From Zhengitettix transpicula (Eukaryota > Arthropoda > Insecta > Orthoptera > Tetrigidae), in assembly GCA_037074705.1 (NCBI GenBank), contig JAYJMR010000024.1:62001-126000 (forward strand): DNA of 64,000 nt. Reading direction: 5' to 3'. Below the pieces are notes generated by a model that had not been told where the DNA came from, made no database searches, and saw nothing but the letters and a program-made list of their open reading frames with translations. Both the position numbers and the translations under genes were made by a program. Positions 14,111-29,300 of this stretch are shown one piece after another (position 1 is the stretch's first letter; each line of letters starts with the position of its first letter).

Positions 14111-17100
14111 TATTAATTAATATATGATAATATTTCGACGTTTCGACGACAAGTTTGGAATTTCACCAACCAAGAATCTAAAAATAACAAAGTCTTATTT
14201 CATAATAAATGATACGTTCTTTATAAAAATTACTCAAACCTGCACATCTAAAATCTTAATCTATTAATATTAATTAATATATGATAATATTTCGACGTTT
14301 CGACGACAAGTTTGGAATTTCACCAACCAAGAATCTAAAAATAACAAAGTATTATTTCATAATATATGATTCGTTCTTTATAAAAATTACTCAAACCAGC
14401 ACTTCTAAAATCTTAATCTATTAATATTAATTAATATATCATAATATTTCGACGTTTCGACGACAAGTTTGGAATTTCACCAACCAAGAATCTTCAAATA
14501 ACAAAGTCTTATTTCATAATAAATGATTCGTTCTTTATAAAAATTACTCAAACCAGCACTTCTAAAATCTTAATCTTTTAATATTAATTAATATATGATA
14601 ATATTTCGACGTTTCGACGACAAGTTTGGAATTTCACCAACCAAGAATCTAAAAATAACAAAGTCTTATTTCATAATAAATGATTCGTTCTTTATAAAAA
14701 TTACTCAAACCAGCACTTCTAAAATCTTAATCTATTAATATTAATTAATATATGATAATATTTCGACGTTTCGACGACAAGTTTGGAATTTCACCAACCA
14801 AGAATCTAAAAATAACAAAGTCTTATTTCATAATAAATGATTCGTTCTTTATAAAAATTACTCAAACCAGCACTTCTAAAATCTTAATCTTTTAATATTA
14901 ATTAATATATGATAATATTTCGACGTTTCGACGACAAGTTTGGAATTTCACCAACCAAGAATCTAAAAATAACAAAGTCTTATTTCATAATAAATGATTC
15001 GTTCTTTATAAAAATTACTCAAACCAGCACTTCTAAAATCTTAATCTTTTAATATTAATTAATATATGATAATATTTCGACGTTTCGACGACAAGTTTGG
15101 AATTTCACCAACCAAGAATCTAAAAATAACAAAGTCTTATTTCATAATAAATGATTCGTTCTTTATAAAAATTACTCAAACCTGCACTTCTAAAATCTTA
15201 ATCTATTAATATTAATTAATATATGATAATATTTCGACGTTTCGACGACAAGTTTGGAATTTCACCAACCAAGAATCTAAAAATAACAAAGTCTTTTTTC
15301 ATAATAAATGATTCGTTCTTTATAAAAATTACTCAAACCAGCACTTCTAAAATCTTAATCTATTAATATTAATTAATATATGATAATATTTCGACGTTTC
15401 GACGACAAGTTTGGAATTTCACCAACCAAGAATCTAAAAATAACAAAGTCTTATTTCATAATAAATGATTCGTTCTTTATAAAAATTACTCAAACCAGCA
15501 CTTCTAAAATCTTAATCTTTTAATATTAATTAATATATGATAATATTTCGACGTTTCGACGACAAGTTTGGAATTTCACCAACCAAGAATCTAAAAATAA
15601 CAAAGTCTTATTTCATAATAAATGATTCGTTCTTTATAAAAATTACTCAAACCAGCACTTCTAAAATCTTAATCTTTTAATATTAATTAATATATGATAA
15701 TATTTCGACGTTTCGACGACAAGTTTGGAATTTCACCAACCAAGAATCTAAAAATAACAAAGTCTTATTTCATAATAAATGATACGTTCTTTATAAAAAT
15801 TACTCAATCCTGCACATCTAAAATCTTAATCTATTAATATTAATTAATATATAATAATATTTCGACGTTTCGACGACAAGTTTGGAATTTCACCAACCAA
15901 GAATCTAAAAATAACAAAGTCTTATTTCATAATAAATGATTCGTTCTTTATAAAAATTACTCAAACCAGCACTTCTAAAATCTTAATCTTTTAATATTAA
16001 TTAATATATGATAATATTTCGACGTTTCGACGACAAGTTTGGAATTTCACCAACCAAGAATCTAAAAATAACAAAGTCTTATTTCATAATAAATGATTCG
16101 TTCTTTATAAAAATTACTCAAACCTGCACTTCTAAAATCTTAATCTATTAATATTAATTAATATATGATAATATTTCGACGTTTCGACGACAAGTTTGGA
16201 ATTTCACCAACCAAGAATCTAAAAATAACAAAGTCTTATTTCATAATAAATGATTCGTTCTTTATAAAAATTACTCAAACCAGCACTTCTAAAATCTTAA
16301 TCTATTAATATTAATTAATATATGATAATATTTCGACGTTTCGACGACAAGTTTGGAATTTCACCAACCAAGAATCTAAAAATAACAAAGTCTTATTTCA
16401 TAATAAATGATTCGTTCTTTATAAAAATTACTCAAACCAGCACTTCTAAAATCTTAATCTTTTAATATTAATTAATATATGATAATATTTCGACGTTTCG
16501 ACGACAAGTTTGGAATTTCACAAACCAAGAATCTAAAAATAACAAAGTCTTATTTCATAATAAATGATTCGTTCTTTATAAAAATTACTCAAACCAGCAC
16601 TTCTAAAATCTTAATCTTTTAATATTAATTAATATATGATAATATTTCGACGTTTCGACGACAAGTTTGGAATTTCACCAACCAAGAATCTAAAAATAAC
16701 AAAGTCTTATTTCATAATAAATGATTCGTTCTTTATAAAAATTACTCAAACCTGCACTTCTAAAATCTTAATCTATTAATATTATTAATATATGATAATA
16801 TTTCGACATTTAGACGACAAGTTTGGAATTTCACCAACCAAGAATCTAAAAATAACAAAGTCTTATTTCATAATAAATGATTCGTTCTTTATAAAAATTA
16901 CTCAAACCTGCACTTCTAAAATCTTAATCTATTAATATTAATTAATATATGATAATATTTCGACGTTTCGACGACAAGTTTGGAATTTCACCAACCAAGA
17001 ATCTAAAAATAACAAAGTCTTATTTCATAATAAATGATTCGTTCTTTATAAAAATTACTCAAACCTGCACTTCTAAAATCTTAATCTATTAATATTAATT

Positions 17101-20100
17101 AATATATGATAATATTTCGACGTTTCGACGACAAGTTTGGAATTTCACCAACCAAGAATCTAAAAATAACAAAGTCTTATTTCATAATAAATGATTCGTT
17201 CTTTATAAAAATTACTCAAACCTGCACTTCTAAAATCTTAATCTATTAATATTAATTAATATATGATAATATTTCGACGTTTCGACGACAAGTTTGGAAT
17301 TTCACCAACCAAGAATCTAAAAATAACAAAGTCTTATTTCATAATAAATGTCTCGTTCTTTATAAAAATTACTCAAACCTGCACTTCTAAAATCTTAATC
17401 TATTAATATTAATTAATATATCGTAATATTTCGACGTTTCGACGACAAGTTTGGAATTTCACCAACCAAGAATCTATAAATAACAAAGTTTTATTTCATA
17501 ATAAATGACTCGTTCTTTATAAAAATTACTCAAACCTGCACTTCTAAAATCTTAATCTTTTAATATTAATTAATATATGATAATATTTCGACGTTTCGAC
17601 GACAAGTTTGGAATTTCACCAACCAAGAATCTAAAAATAACAAAGTCTTATTTCATAATAAATGATTCGTTCTTTATAAAAATTACTCAAACCAGCACTT
17701 CTAAAATCTTAATCTTTTAATATTAATTAATATATGATAATATTTCGACGTTTCGACGACAAGTTTGGAATTTCACCAACCAAGAATCTAAAAATAACAA
17801 AGTCTTATTTCATAATAAATGATTCGTTCTTTATAAAAATTACTCAAACCTGCACTTCTAAAATCTTAATCTATTAATATTAATTAATATATGATAATAT
17901 TTCGACGTTTCGACGACAAGTTTGGAATTTCACCAACCAAGAATCTAAAAATAACAAAGTCTTATTTCATAATAAATGATTCGTTCTTTATAAAAATTAC
18001 TCAAACCAGCACTTCTAAAATCTTAATCTATTAATATTAATTAATATATGATAATATTTCGACGTTTCGACGACAAGTTTGGAATTTCACCAACCAAGAA
18101 TCTAAAAATAACAAAGTCTTATTTCATAATAAATGATTCGTTCTTTATAAAAATTACTCAAACCAGCACTTCTAAAATCTTAATCTTTTAATATTAATTA
18201 ATATATGATAATATTTCGACGTTTCGACGACAAGTTTGGAATTTCACCAACCAAGAATCTAAAAATAACAAAGTCTTATTTCATAATAAATGATTCGTTC
18301 TTTATAAAAATTACTCAAACCAGCACTTCTAAAATCTTAATCTTTTAATATTAATTAATATATGATAATATTTCGACGTTTCGACGACAAGTTTGGAATT
18401 TCACCAACCAAGAATCTAAAAATAACAAAGTCTTATTTCATAATAAATGATACGTTCTTTATAAAAATTACTCAAACCTGCACATCTAAAATCTTAATCT
18501 ATTAATATTAATTAATATATGATAATATTTCGACGTTTCGACGACAAGTTTGGAATTTCACCAACCAAGAATCTAAAAATAACAAAGTCTTATTTCATAA
18601 TAAATGATTCGTTCTTTATAAAAATTACTCAAACCAGCACTTCTAAAATCTTAATCTTTTAATATTAATTAATATATGATAATATTTCGACGTTTCGACG
18701 ACAAGTTTGGAATTTCACCAACCAAGAATCTAAAAATAACAAAGTCTTATTTCATAATAAATGATTCGTTCTTTATAAAAATTACTCAAACCTGCACTTC
18801 TAAAATCTTAATCTATTAATATTAATTAATATATGATAATATTTCGACGTTTCGACGACAAGTTTGGAATTTCACCAACCAAGAATCTAAAAATAACAAA
18901 GTCTTATTTCATAATAAATGATTCGTTCTTTATAAAAATTACTCAAACCAGCACTTCTAAAATCTTAATCTATTAATATTAATTAATATATGATAATATT
19001 TCGACGTTTCGACGACAAGTTTGGAATTTCACCAACCAAGAATCTAAAAATAACAAAGTCTTATTTCATAATAAATGATTCGTTCTTTATAAAAATTACT
19101 CAAACCAGCACTTCTAAAATCTTAATCTTTTAATATTAATTAATATATGATAATATTTCGACGTTTCGACGACAAGTTTGGAATTTCACAAACCAAGAAT
19201 CTAAAAATAACAAAGTCTTATTTCATAATAAATGATTCGTTCTTTATAAAAATTACTCAAACCAGCACTTCTAAAATCTTAATCTTTTAATATTAATTAA
19301 TATATGATAATATTTCGACGTTTCGACGACAAGTTTGGAATTTCACCAACCAAGAATCTAAAAATAACAAAGTCTTATTTCATAATAAATGATTCGTTCT
19401 TTATAAAAATTACTCAAACCTGCACTTCTAAAATCTTAATCTATTAATATTATTAATATATGATAATATTTCGACGTTTCGACGACAAGTTTGGAATTTC
19501 ACCAACCAAGAATCTAAAAATAACAAAGTCTTATTTCATAATAAATGTCTCGTTCTTTATAAAAATTACTCAAACCTGCACTTCTAAAATCTTAATCTAT
19601 TAATATTAATTAATATATCGTAATATTTCGACGTTTCGACGACAAGTTTGGAATTTCACCAACCAAGAATCTATAAATAACAAAGTTTTATTTCATAATA
19701 AATGACTCGTTCTTTATAAAAATTACTCAAACCTGCACTTCTAAAATCTTAATCTATTAATATTATTAATATATGATAATATTTCGACGTTTCGACGACA
19801 AGTTTGGAATTTCACCAACCAAGAATCTAAAAATAACAAAGTCTTATTTCATAATAAATGATTCGTTCTTTATAAAAATTACTCAAACCTGCACTTCTAA
19901 AATCTTAATCTATTAATATTAATTAATATATGATAATATTTCGACGTTTCGACGACAAGTTTGGAATTTCACCAACCAAGAATCTAAAAATAACAAAGTC
20001 TTATTTCATAATAAATGATTCGTTCTTTATAAAAATTACTCAAACCAGCACTTCTAAAATCTTAATCTATTAATATTAATTAATATATGATAATATTTCG

Positions 20101-23100
20101 ACGTTTCGACGACAAGTTTGGAATTTCACCAACCAAGAATCTAAAAATAACAAAGTCTTATTTCATAATAAATGATTCGTTCTTTATAAAAATTACTCAA
20201 ACCAGCACTTCTAAAATCTTAATCTTTTAATATTAATTAATATATGATAATATTTCGACGTTTCGACGACAAGTTTGGAATTTCACAAACCAAGAATCTA
20301 AAAATAACAAAGTCTTATTTCATAATAAATGATTCGTTCTTTATAAAAATTACTCAAACCAGCACTTCTAAAATCTTAATCTTTTAATATTAATTAATAT
20401 ATGATAATATTTCGACGTTTCGACGACAAGTTTGGAATTTCACCAACCAAGAATCTAAAAATAACAAAGTCTTATTTCATAATAAATGATTCGTTCTTTA
20501 TAAAAATTACTCAAACCTGCACTTCTAAAATCTTAATCTATTAATATTAATTAATATATCGTAATATTTCGACGTTTCGACGACAAGTTTGGAATTTCAC
20601 CAACCAAGAATCTAAAAATAACAAAGTCTTATTTCATAATAAATGATTCGTTCTTTATAAAAATTACTCAAACCTGCACTTCTAAAATCTTAATCTATTA
20701 ATATTATTAATATATGATAATATTTCGACGTTTCGACGACAAGTTTGGAATTTCACCAACCAAGAATCTAAAAATAACAAAGTCTTATTTCATAATAAAT
20801 GTCTCGTTCTTTATAAAAATTACTCAAACCTGCACTTCTAAAATCTTAATTAATTAATATTAATTAATATATCGTAATATTTCGACGTTTCGACGACAAG
20901 TTTGGAATTTCACCAACCAAGAATCTATAAATAACAAAGTTTTATTTCATAATAAATGACTCGTTCTTTATAAAAATTACTCAAACCTGCACTTCTAAAA
21001 TCTTAATCTTTTAATATTAATTAATATATGATAATATTTCGACGTTTCGACGACAAGTTTGGAATTTCACCAACCAAGAATCTAAAAATAACAAAGTCTT
21101 ATTTCATAATAAATGATTCGTTCTTTATAAAAATTACTCAAACCAGCACTTCTAAAATCTTAATCTTTTAATATTAATTAATATATGATAATATTTCGAC
21201 GTTTCGACGACAAGTTTGGAATTTCACCAACCAAGAATCTAAAAATAACAAAGTCTTATTTCATAATAAATGATTCGTTCTTTATAAAAATTACTCAAAC
21301 CTGCACTTCTAAAATCTTAATCTATTAATATTAATTAATATATGATAATATTTCGACGTTTCGACGACAAGTTTGGAATTTCAGCAACCAAGAATCTAAA
21401 AATAACAAAGTCTTATTTCATAATAAATGATTCGTTCTTTATAAAAATTACTCAAACCAGCACTTCTAAAATCTTAATCTATTAATATTAATTAATATAT
21501 GATAATATTTCGACGTTTCGACGACAAGTTTGGAATTTCACCAACCAAGAATCTAAAAATAACAAAGTCTTATTTCATAATAAATGATTCGTTCTTTATA
21601 AAAATTACTCAAACCAGCACTTCTAAAATCTTAATCTTTTAATATTAATTAATATATGATAATATTTCGACGTTTCGACGACAAGTTTGGAATTTCACCA
21701 ACCAAGAATCTAAAAATAACAAAGTCTTATTTCATAATAAATGATTCGTTCTTTATAAAAATTACTCAAACCAGCACTTCTAAAATCTTAATCTTTTAAT
21801 ATTAATTAATATATGATAATATTTCGACGTTTCGACGACAAGTTTGGAATTTCACCAACCAAGAATCTAAAAATAACAAAGTCTTATTTCATAATAAATG
21901 ATACGTTCTTTATAAAAATTACTCAAACCTGCACATCTAAAATCTTAATCTATTAATATTAATTAATATATGATAATATTTCGACGTTTCGACGACAAGT
22001 TTGGAATTTCACCAACCAAGAATCTAAAAATAACAAAGTCTTATTTCATAATAAATGATTCGTTCTTTATAAAAATTACTCAAACCAGCACTTCTAAAAT
22101 CTTAATCTTTTAATATTAATTAATATATGATAATATTTCGACGTTTCGACGACAAGTTTGGAATTTCACCAACCAAGAATCTAAAAATAACAAAGTCTTA
22201 TTTCATAATAAATGATTCGTTCTTTATAAAAATTACTCAAACCTGCACTTCTAAAATCTTAATCTATTAATATTAATTAATATATGATAATATTTCGACG
22301 TTTCGACGACAAGTTTGGAATTTCACCAACCAAGAATCTAAAAATAACAAAGTCTTATTTCATAATAAATGATTCGTTCTTTATAAAAATTACTCAAACC
22401 AGCACTTCTAAAATCTTAATCTATTAATATTAATTAATATATGATAATATTTCGACGTTTCGACGACAAGTTTGGAATTTCACCAACCAAGAATCTAAAA
22501 ATAACAAAGTCTTATTTCATAATAAATGATTCGTTCTTTATAAAAATTACTCAAACCAGCACTTCTAAAATCTTAATCTTTTAATATTAATTAATATATG
22601 ATAATATTTCGACGTTTCGACGACAAGTTTGGAATTTCACAAACCAAGAATCTAAAAATAACAAAGTCTTATTTCATAATAAATGATTCGTTCTTTATAA
22701 AAATTACTCAAACCAGCACTTCTAAAATCTTAATCTTTTAATATTAATTAATATATGATAATATTTCGACGTTTCGACGACAAGTTTGGAATTTCACCAA
22801 CCAAGAATCTAAAAATAACAAAGTCTTATTTCATAATAAATGATTCGTTCTTTATAAAAATTACTCAAACCTGCACTTCTAAAATCTTAATCTATTAATA
22901 TTATTAATATATGATAATATTTCGACATTTAGACGACAAGTTTGGAATTTCACCAACCAAGAATCTAAAAATAACAAAGTCTTATTTCATAATAAATGAT
23001 TCGTTCTTTATAAAAATTACTCAAACCTGCACTTCTAAAATCTTAATCTAATAATATTAATTAATATATGATAATATTTCGACGTTTCGACGACAAAATT

Positions 23101-23300
23101 GGAATTTCACCAACCAAGAATCTAAAAATAACAAAGTCTTATTTCATAATAAATGATTCGTTCTTTATAAAAATTACTCAAACCTGCACTTCTAAAATCT
23201 TAATCTATTAATATTATTAATATATGATAATATTTCGACGTTTCGACGACAAGTTTGGAATTTCACCAACCAAGAATCTAAAAATAACAAAGTCTTATTT
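14110..23300. repeat. Satellite domain 5: ATGATAAT / CTTTTAATATT variants
   Basis: Dominated by monomers with ATATGATAAT after the palindrome and AATCTAAAAATAAC. Many have AATCTTTTAATATT in place of AATCTATTAATATT and CCAGCAC in place of CCTGCAC. Rare marked monomers with GCACATCT occur at 15813, 18481 and 21932, and monomers with CGACATTTAGACG at 16802 and 22922. The order of monomer types around these markers repeats, so the domain grew by copying multi-monomer blocks. Confidence 0.75.
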
Positions 23301-26300
23301 CATAATAAATGACTCGTTCTTTATAAAAATTACTCAAACCTGCACTTCTAAAATCTTAATCTATTAATATTAATTAATATATCGTAATATTTCGACGTTT
23401 CGACGACAAGTTTGGAATTTCACCAACCAAGAATCTATAAATAACAAAGTTTTATTTCATAATAAATGACTCGTTCTTTATAAAAATTACTCAAACCTGC
23501 ACTTCTAAAATCTTAATCTATTAATATTAATTAATATATCATAATATTTCGACGTTTCGACGACAAGTTTGGAATTTCACCAACCAAGAATCTTCAAATA
23601 ACAAAGTCTTATTTCATAATAAATGACTCGTTCTTTATAAAAAATACTCAAACCTGCACTTCTAAAATCTTAATCTATTAATATTAATTAATATATCGTA
23701 ATATTTCGACGTTTCGACGACAAGTTTGGAATTTCACCAACCAAGAATCTATAAATAACAAAGTTTTATTTCATAATAAATGACTCGTTCTTTATAAAAA
23801 TTACTCAAACCTGCACTTCTTAAATCTTAATCTATTAATATTAATTAATATATCATAATATTTCGACGTTTCGACGACAAGTTTGGAATTTCACCAACCA
23901 AGAATCTTCAAATAACAAAGTCTTATTTCATAATAAATGACTCGTTCTTTATAAAAATTACTCAAACCTGCACTTCTAAAATCTTAATCTATTAATATTA
24001 ATTAATATATCCCAATATTTCGACGTTTCGACGACAAGTTTGGAATTTCACCAACCAAGAATCTTCAAATAACAAAGTCTTATTTCATAATAAATGACAC
24101 GTTCTTTATAAAAATTACTCAAACCTGCACTTCTAAAATCTTAATCTATTAATATTAATTAATATATCGTAATATTTCGACGTTTCGACGACAAGTTTGG
24201 TATTTCACCAACCAAGAATCTTCAAATAACAAAGTCTTATTTGATAATAAATGACTCGTTCTTTATAAAAATTACTCAAACCTGCACTTCTAAAATCTTA
24301 ATCTATTAATATTAATTAATATAATATAATATTTCGACGTTTCGACGACAAGTTTGGAATTTCACCAACCAAGAATCTATAAATAAAAAATCTTATTTCA
24401 TAATAAATGACTCGTTCTTTATAAAAATTACTCAAACCTGCACTTCTAAAATCTTAATCTATTAATATTAATTAATATATCGTAATATTTCGACGTTTCG
24501 ACGACAAGTTTGGAATTTCACCAACCAAGAATCTTCAAATATCAAAGTCTTATTTCATAATAAATGATTCGTTCTTTATAAAAATTAGTCAAACCTGCAC
24601 TTCTAAAATCTTAATCTATTAATATTAATTAATATATCATAATATTTCGACGTTTCGACGACAAGTTTGGAATTTCACCAACCAAGAATCTTCAAATAAC
24701 AAAGTCTTATTTCATAATAAATGACTCGTTCTTTATAAAAATTACTCAAACCTGCACTTCTAAAATCTTAATCTATTAATATTTATTAATATATCATAAT
24801 ATTTCGACGTTTCGACGACAAGTTTGGAATTTCACCAACCAAGAATCTTCAAATAAAAAATCTTATTTCATAATGAATGACTCGTTCTTTATAAAAATTA
24901 CTCAAACCTGCACTTCTAAAATCTTAATCTATTAATATTAATTAATATATCATAATATTTCGACGTTTCGACGACAAGTTTGGAATTTCACCAACCAAGA
25001 ATCTTCAAATAACAAAGTCTTATTTCATAATAAATGACTCGTTCTTTATAAAAATTACTCAAACCTGCACTTCTAAAATCTTAATCTATTAATATTAATT
25101 AATATATCGTAATATTTCAGGGGTTTCGACGACAAGTTTGGAATTTCACCAACCAAGAATCTTCAAATAACAAAGTCTTATTTCATAATAAATGACTCGT
25201 TCTTTATAAAAATTACTCAAACCTGCACTTCTAAAATCTTAATCTATTAATATTTATTAATATATCATAATATTTCGACGTTTCGACGACAAGTTTGGAA
25301 TTTCACCAACCAAGAATCTTCAAATAAAAAATCTTATTTCATAATAAATGACTCGTTCTTTATAAAAATTACTCAAACCTGCACTTCAAATATCTTAATC
25401 TATTAATATTAATTAATATATCATAATATTTCGACGTTTCGACGACAAGTTTGGAATTTCACCAACCAAGAATCTAAAAATAACAAAGTCTTATTTCATA
25501 ATAAATGATTCGTTCTTTATAAAAATTACTCAAACCAGCACTTCTAAAATCTTAATCTTTTAATATTAATTAATATATGATAATATTTCGACGTTTCGAC
25601 GACAAGTTTGGAATTTCACCAACCAAGAATCTAAAAATAACAAAGTCTTATTTCATAATAAATGATTCGTTCTTTATAAAAATTACTCAAACCTGCACTT
25701 CTAAAATCTTAATCTATTAATATTAATTAATATATGATAATATTTCGACGTTTCGACGACAAGTTTGGAATTTCACCAACCAAGAATCTAAAAATAACAA
25801 AGTCTTATTTCATAATAAATGATTCGTTCTTTATAAAAATTACTCAAACCAGCACTTCTAAAATCTTAATCTATTAATATTAATTAATATATGATAATAT
25901 TTCGACGTTTCGACGACAAGTTTGGAATTTCACCAACCAAGAATCTAAAAATAACAAAGTCTTATTTCATAATAAATGATTCGTTCTTTATAAAAATTAC
26001 TCAAACCAGCACTTCTAAAATCTTAATCTTTTAATATTAATTAATATATGATAATATTTCGACGTTTCGACGACAAGTTTGGAATTTCACCAACCAAGAA
26101 TCTAAAAATAACAAAGTCTTATTTCATAATAAATGATTCGTTCTTTATAAAAATTACTCAAACCAGCACTTCTAAAATCTTAATCTTTTAATATTAATTA
26201 ATATATGATAATATTTCGACGTTTCGACGACAAGTTTGGAATTTCACCAACCAAGAATCTAAAAATAACAAAGTCTTATTTCATAATAAATGATACGTTC

Positions 26301-29300
26301 TTTATAAAAATTACTCAAACCTGCACATCTAAAATCTTAATCTATTAATATTAATTAATATATGATAATATTTCGACGTTTCGACGACAAGTTTGGAATT
26401 TCACCAACCAAGAATCTAAAAATAACAAAGTCTTATTTCATAATAAATGATTCGTTCTTTATAAAAATTACTCAAACCAGCACTTCTAAAATCTTAATCT
26501 TTTAATATTAATTAATATATGATAATATTTCGACGTTTCGACGACAAGTTTGGAATTTCACCAACCAAGAATCTAAAAATAACAAAGTCTTATTTCATAA
26601 TAAATGATTCGTTCTTTATAAAAATTACTCAAACCTGCACTTCTAAAATCTTAATCTATTAATATTAATTAATATATGATAATATTTCGACGTTTCGACG
26701 ACAAGTTTGGAATTTCACCAACCAAGAATCTAAAAATAACAAAGTCTTATTTCATAATAAATGATTCGTTCTTTATAAAAATTACTCAAACCAGCACTTC
26801 TAAAATCTTAATCTATTAATATTAATTAATATATGATAATATTTCGACGTTTCGACGACAAGTTTGGAATTTCACCAACCAAGAATCTAAAAATAACAAA
26901 GTCTTATTTCATAATAAATGATTCGTTCTTTATAAAAATTACTCAAACCAGCACTTCTAAAATCTTAATCTTTTAATATTAATTAATATATGATAATATT
27001 TCGACGTTTCGACGACAAGTTTGGAATTTCACAAACCAAGAATCTAAAAATAACAAAGTCTTATTTCATAATAAATGATTCGTTCTTTATAAAAATTACT
27101 CAAACCAGCACTTCTAAAATCTTAATCTTTTAATATTAATTAATATATGATAATATTTCGACGTTTCGACGACAAGTTTTGAATTTCACCAACCAAGAAT
27201 CTAAAAATAACAAAGTCTTATTTCATAATAAATGATTCGTTCTTTATAAAAATTACTCAAACCTGCACTTCTAAAATCTTAATCTATTAATATTATTAAT
27301 ATATGATAATATTTCGACATTTAGACGACAAGTTTGGAATTTCACCAACCAAGAATCTAAAAATAACAAAGTCTTATTTCATAATAAATGATTCGTTCTT
27401 TATAAAAATTACTCAAACCTGCACTTCTAAAATCTTAATCTATTAATATTAATTAATATATGATAATATTTCGACGTTTCGACGACAAGTTTGGAATTTC
27501 ACCAACCAAGAATCTAAAAATAACAAAGTCTTATTTCATAATAAATGATTCGTTCTTTATAAAAATTACTCAAACCTGCACTTCTAAAATCTTAATCTAT
27601 TAATATTATTAATATATGATAATATTTCGACGTTTCGACGACAAGTTTGGAATTTCACCAACCAAGAATCTTCAAATAACAAAGTCTTATTTCATAATAA
27701 ATGACTCGTTCTTTATAAAAATTACTCAAACCTGCACTTCTAAAATCTTAATCTATTAATATTAATTAATATATCGTAATATTTCGACGTTTCGACGACA
27801 AGTTTGGAATTTCACCAACCAAGAATCTATAAATAACAAAGTTTTATTTCATAATAAATGACTCGTTCTTTATAAAAATTACTCAAACCTGCACTTCTTA
27901 AATCTTAATCTATTAATATTAATTAATATATCATAATATTTCGACGTTTCGACGACAAGTTTGGAATTTCACCAACCAAGAATCTTCAAATAACAAAGTC
28001 TTATTTCATAATAAATGACTCGTTCTTTATAAAAATTACTCAAACCTGCACTTCTAAAATCTTAATCTATTAATATTAATTAATATATCCCAATATTTCG
28101 ACGTTTCGACGACAAGTTTGGAATTTCACCAACCAAGAATCTTCAAATAACAAAGTCTTATTTCATAATAAATGATTCGTTCTTTATAAAAATTAGTCAA
28201 ACCTGCACTTCTAAAATCTTAATCTATTAATATTAATTAATATATCGTAATATTTCGACGTTTCGACGACAAGTTTGGAATTTCACCAACCAAGAATCTT
28301 CAAATAACAAAGTCTTATTTCATAATAAATGAATCGTTCTTTATAAAAATTAGTCAAACCTGCACTTCTAAAATCTTAATCTATTAATATTAATTAATAT
28401 ATCATAATATTTCGACGTTTCGACGACAAGTTTGGAATTTCACCAACCAAGAATCTTCAAATAACAAAGTCTTATTTCATAATAAATGAATCGTTCTTTA
28501 TAAAAATTAGTCAAACCTGCACTTCTAAAATCTTAATCTATTAATATTAATTAATATATCATAATATTTCGACGTTTCGACGACAAGTTTAAAATTTCAC
28601 CAACCAAGAATCTATAAATAACAAAGTTTTATTTCGTAATAAATGACTCGTTCTTTATAAAAATTACTCAAACCTGCACTTCTAAAATCTTAATCTATTA
28701 ATATTAATTAATATATCATAATATTTCGACGTTTCGACGACAAGTTTGGAATTTCACCAACCAAGAATCTAAAAATAACAAAGTCTTATTTCATAATAAA
28801 TGATTCGTTCTTTATAAAAATTACTCAAACCAGCACTTCTAAAATCTTAATCTTTTAATATTAATTAATATATGATAATATTTCGACGTTTCGACGACAA
28901 GTTTGGAATTTCACCAACCAAGAATCTAAAAATAACAAAGTCTTATTTCATAATAAATGATTCGTTCTTTATAAAAATTACTCAAACCTGCACTTCTAAA
29001 ATCTTAATCTATTAATATTAATTAATATATGATAATATTTCGACGTTTCGACGACAAGTTTGGAATTTCACCAACCAAGAATCTAAAAATAACAAAGTCT
29101 TATTTCATAATAAATGATTCGTTCTTTATAAAAATTACTCAAACCAGCACTTTTTAAATCTTAATCTATTAATATTAATTAATATATGATAATATTTCGA
29201 CGTTTCGACGACAAGTTTGGAATTTCACCAACCAAGAATCTAAAAATAACAAAGTCTTATTTCATAATAAATGATTCGTTCTTTATAAAAATTACTCAAA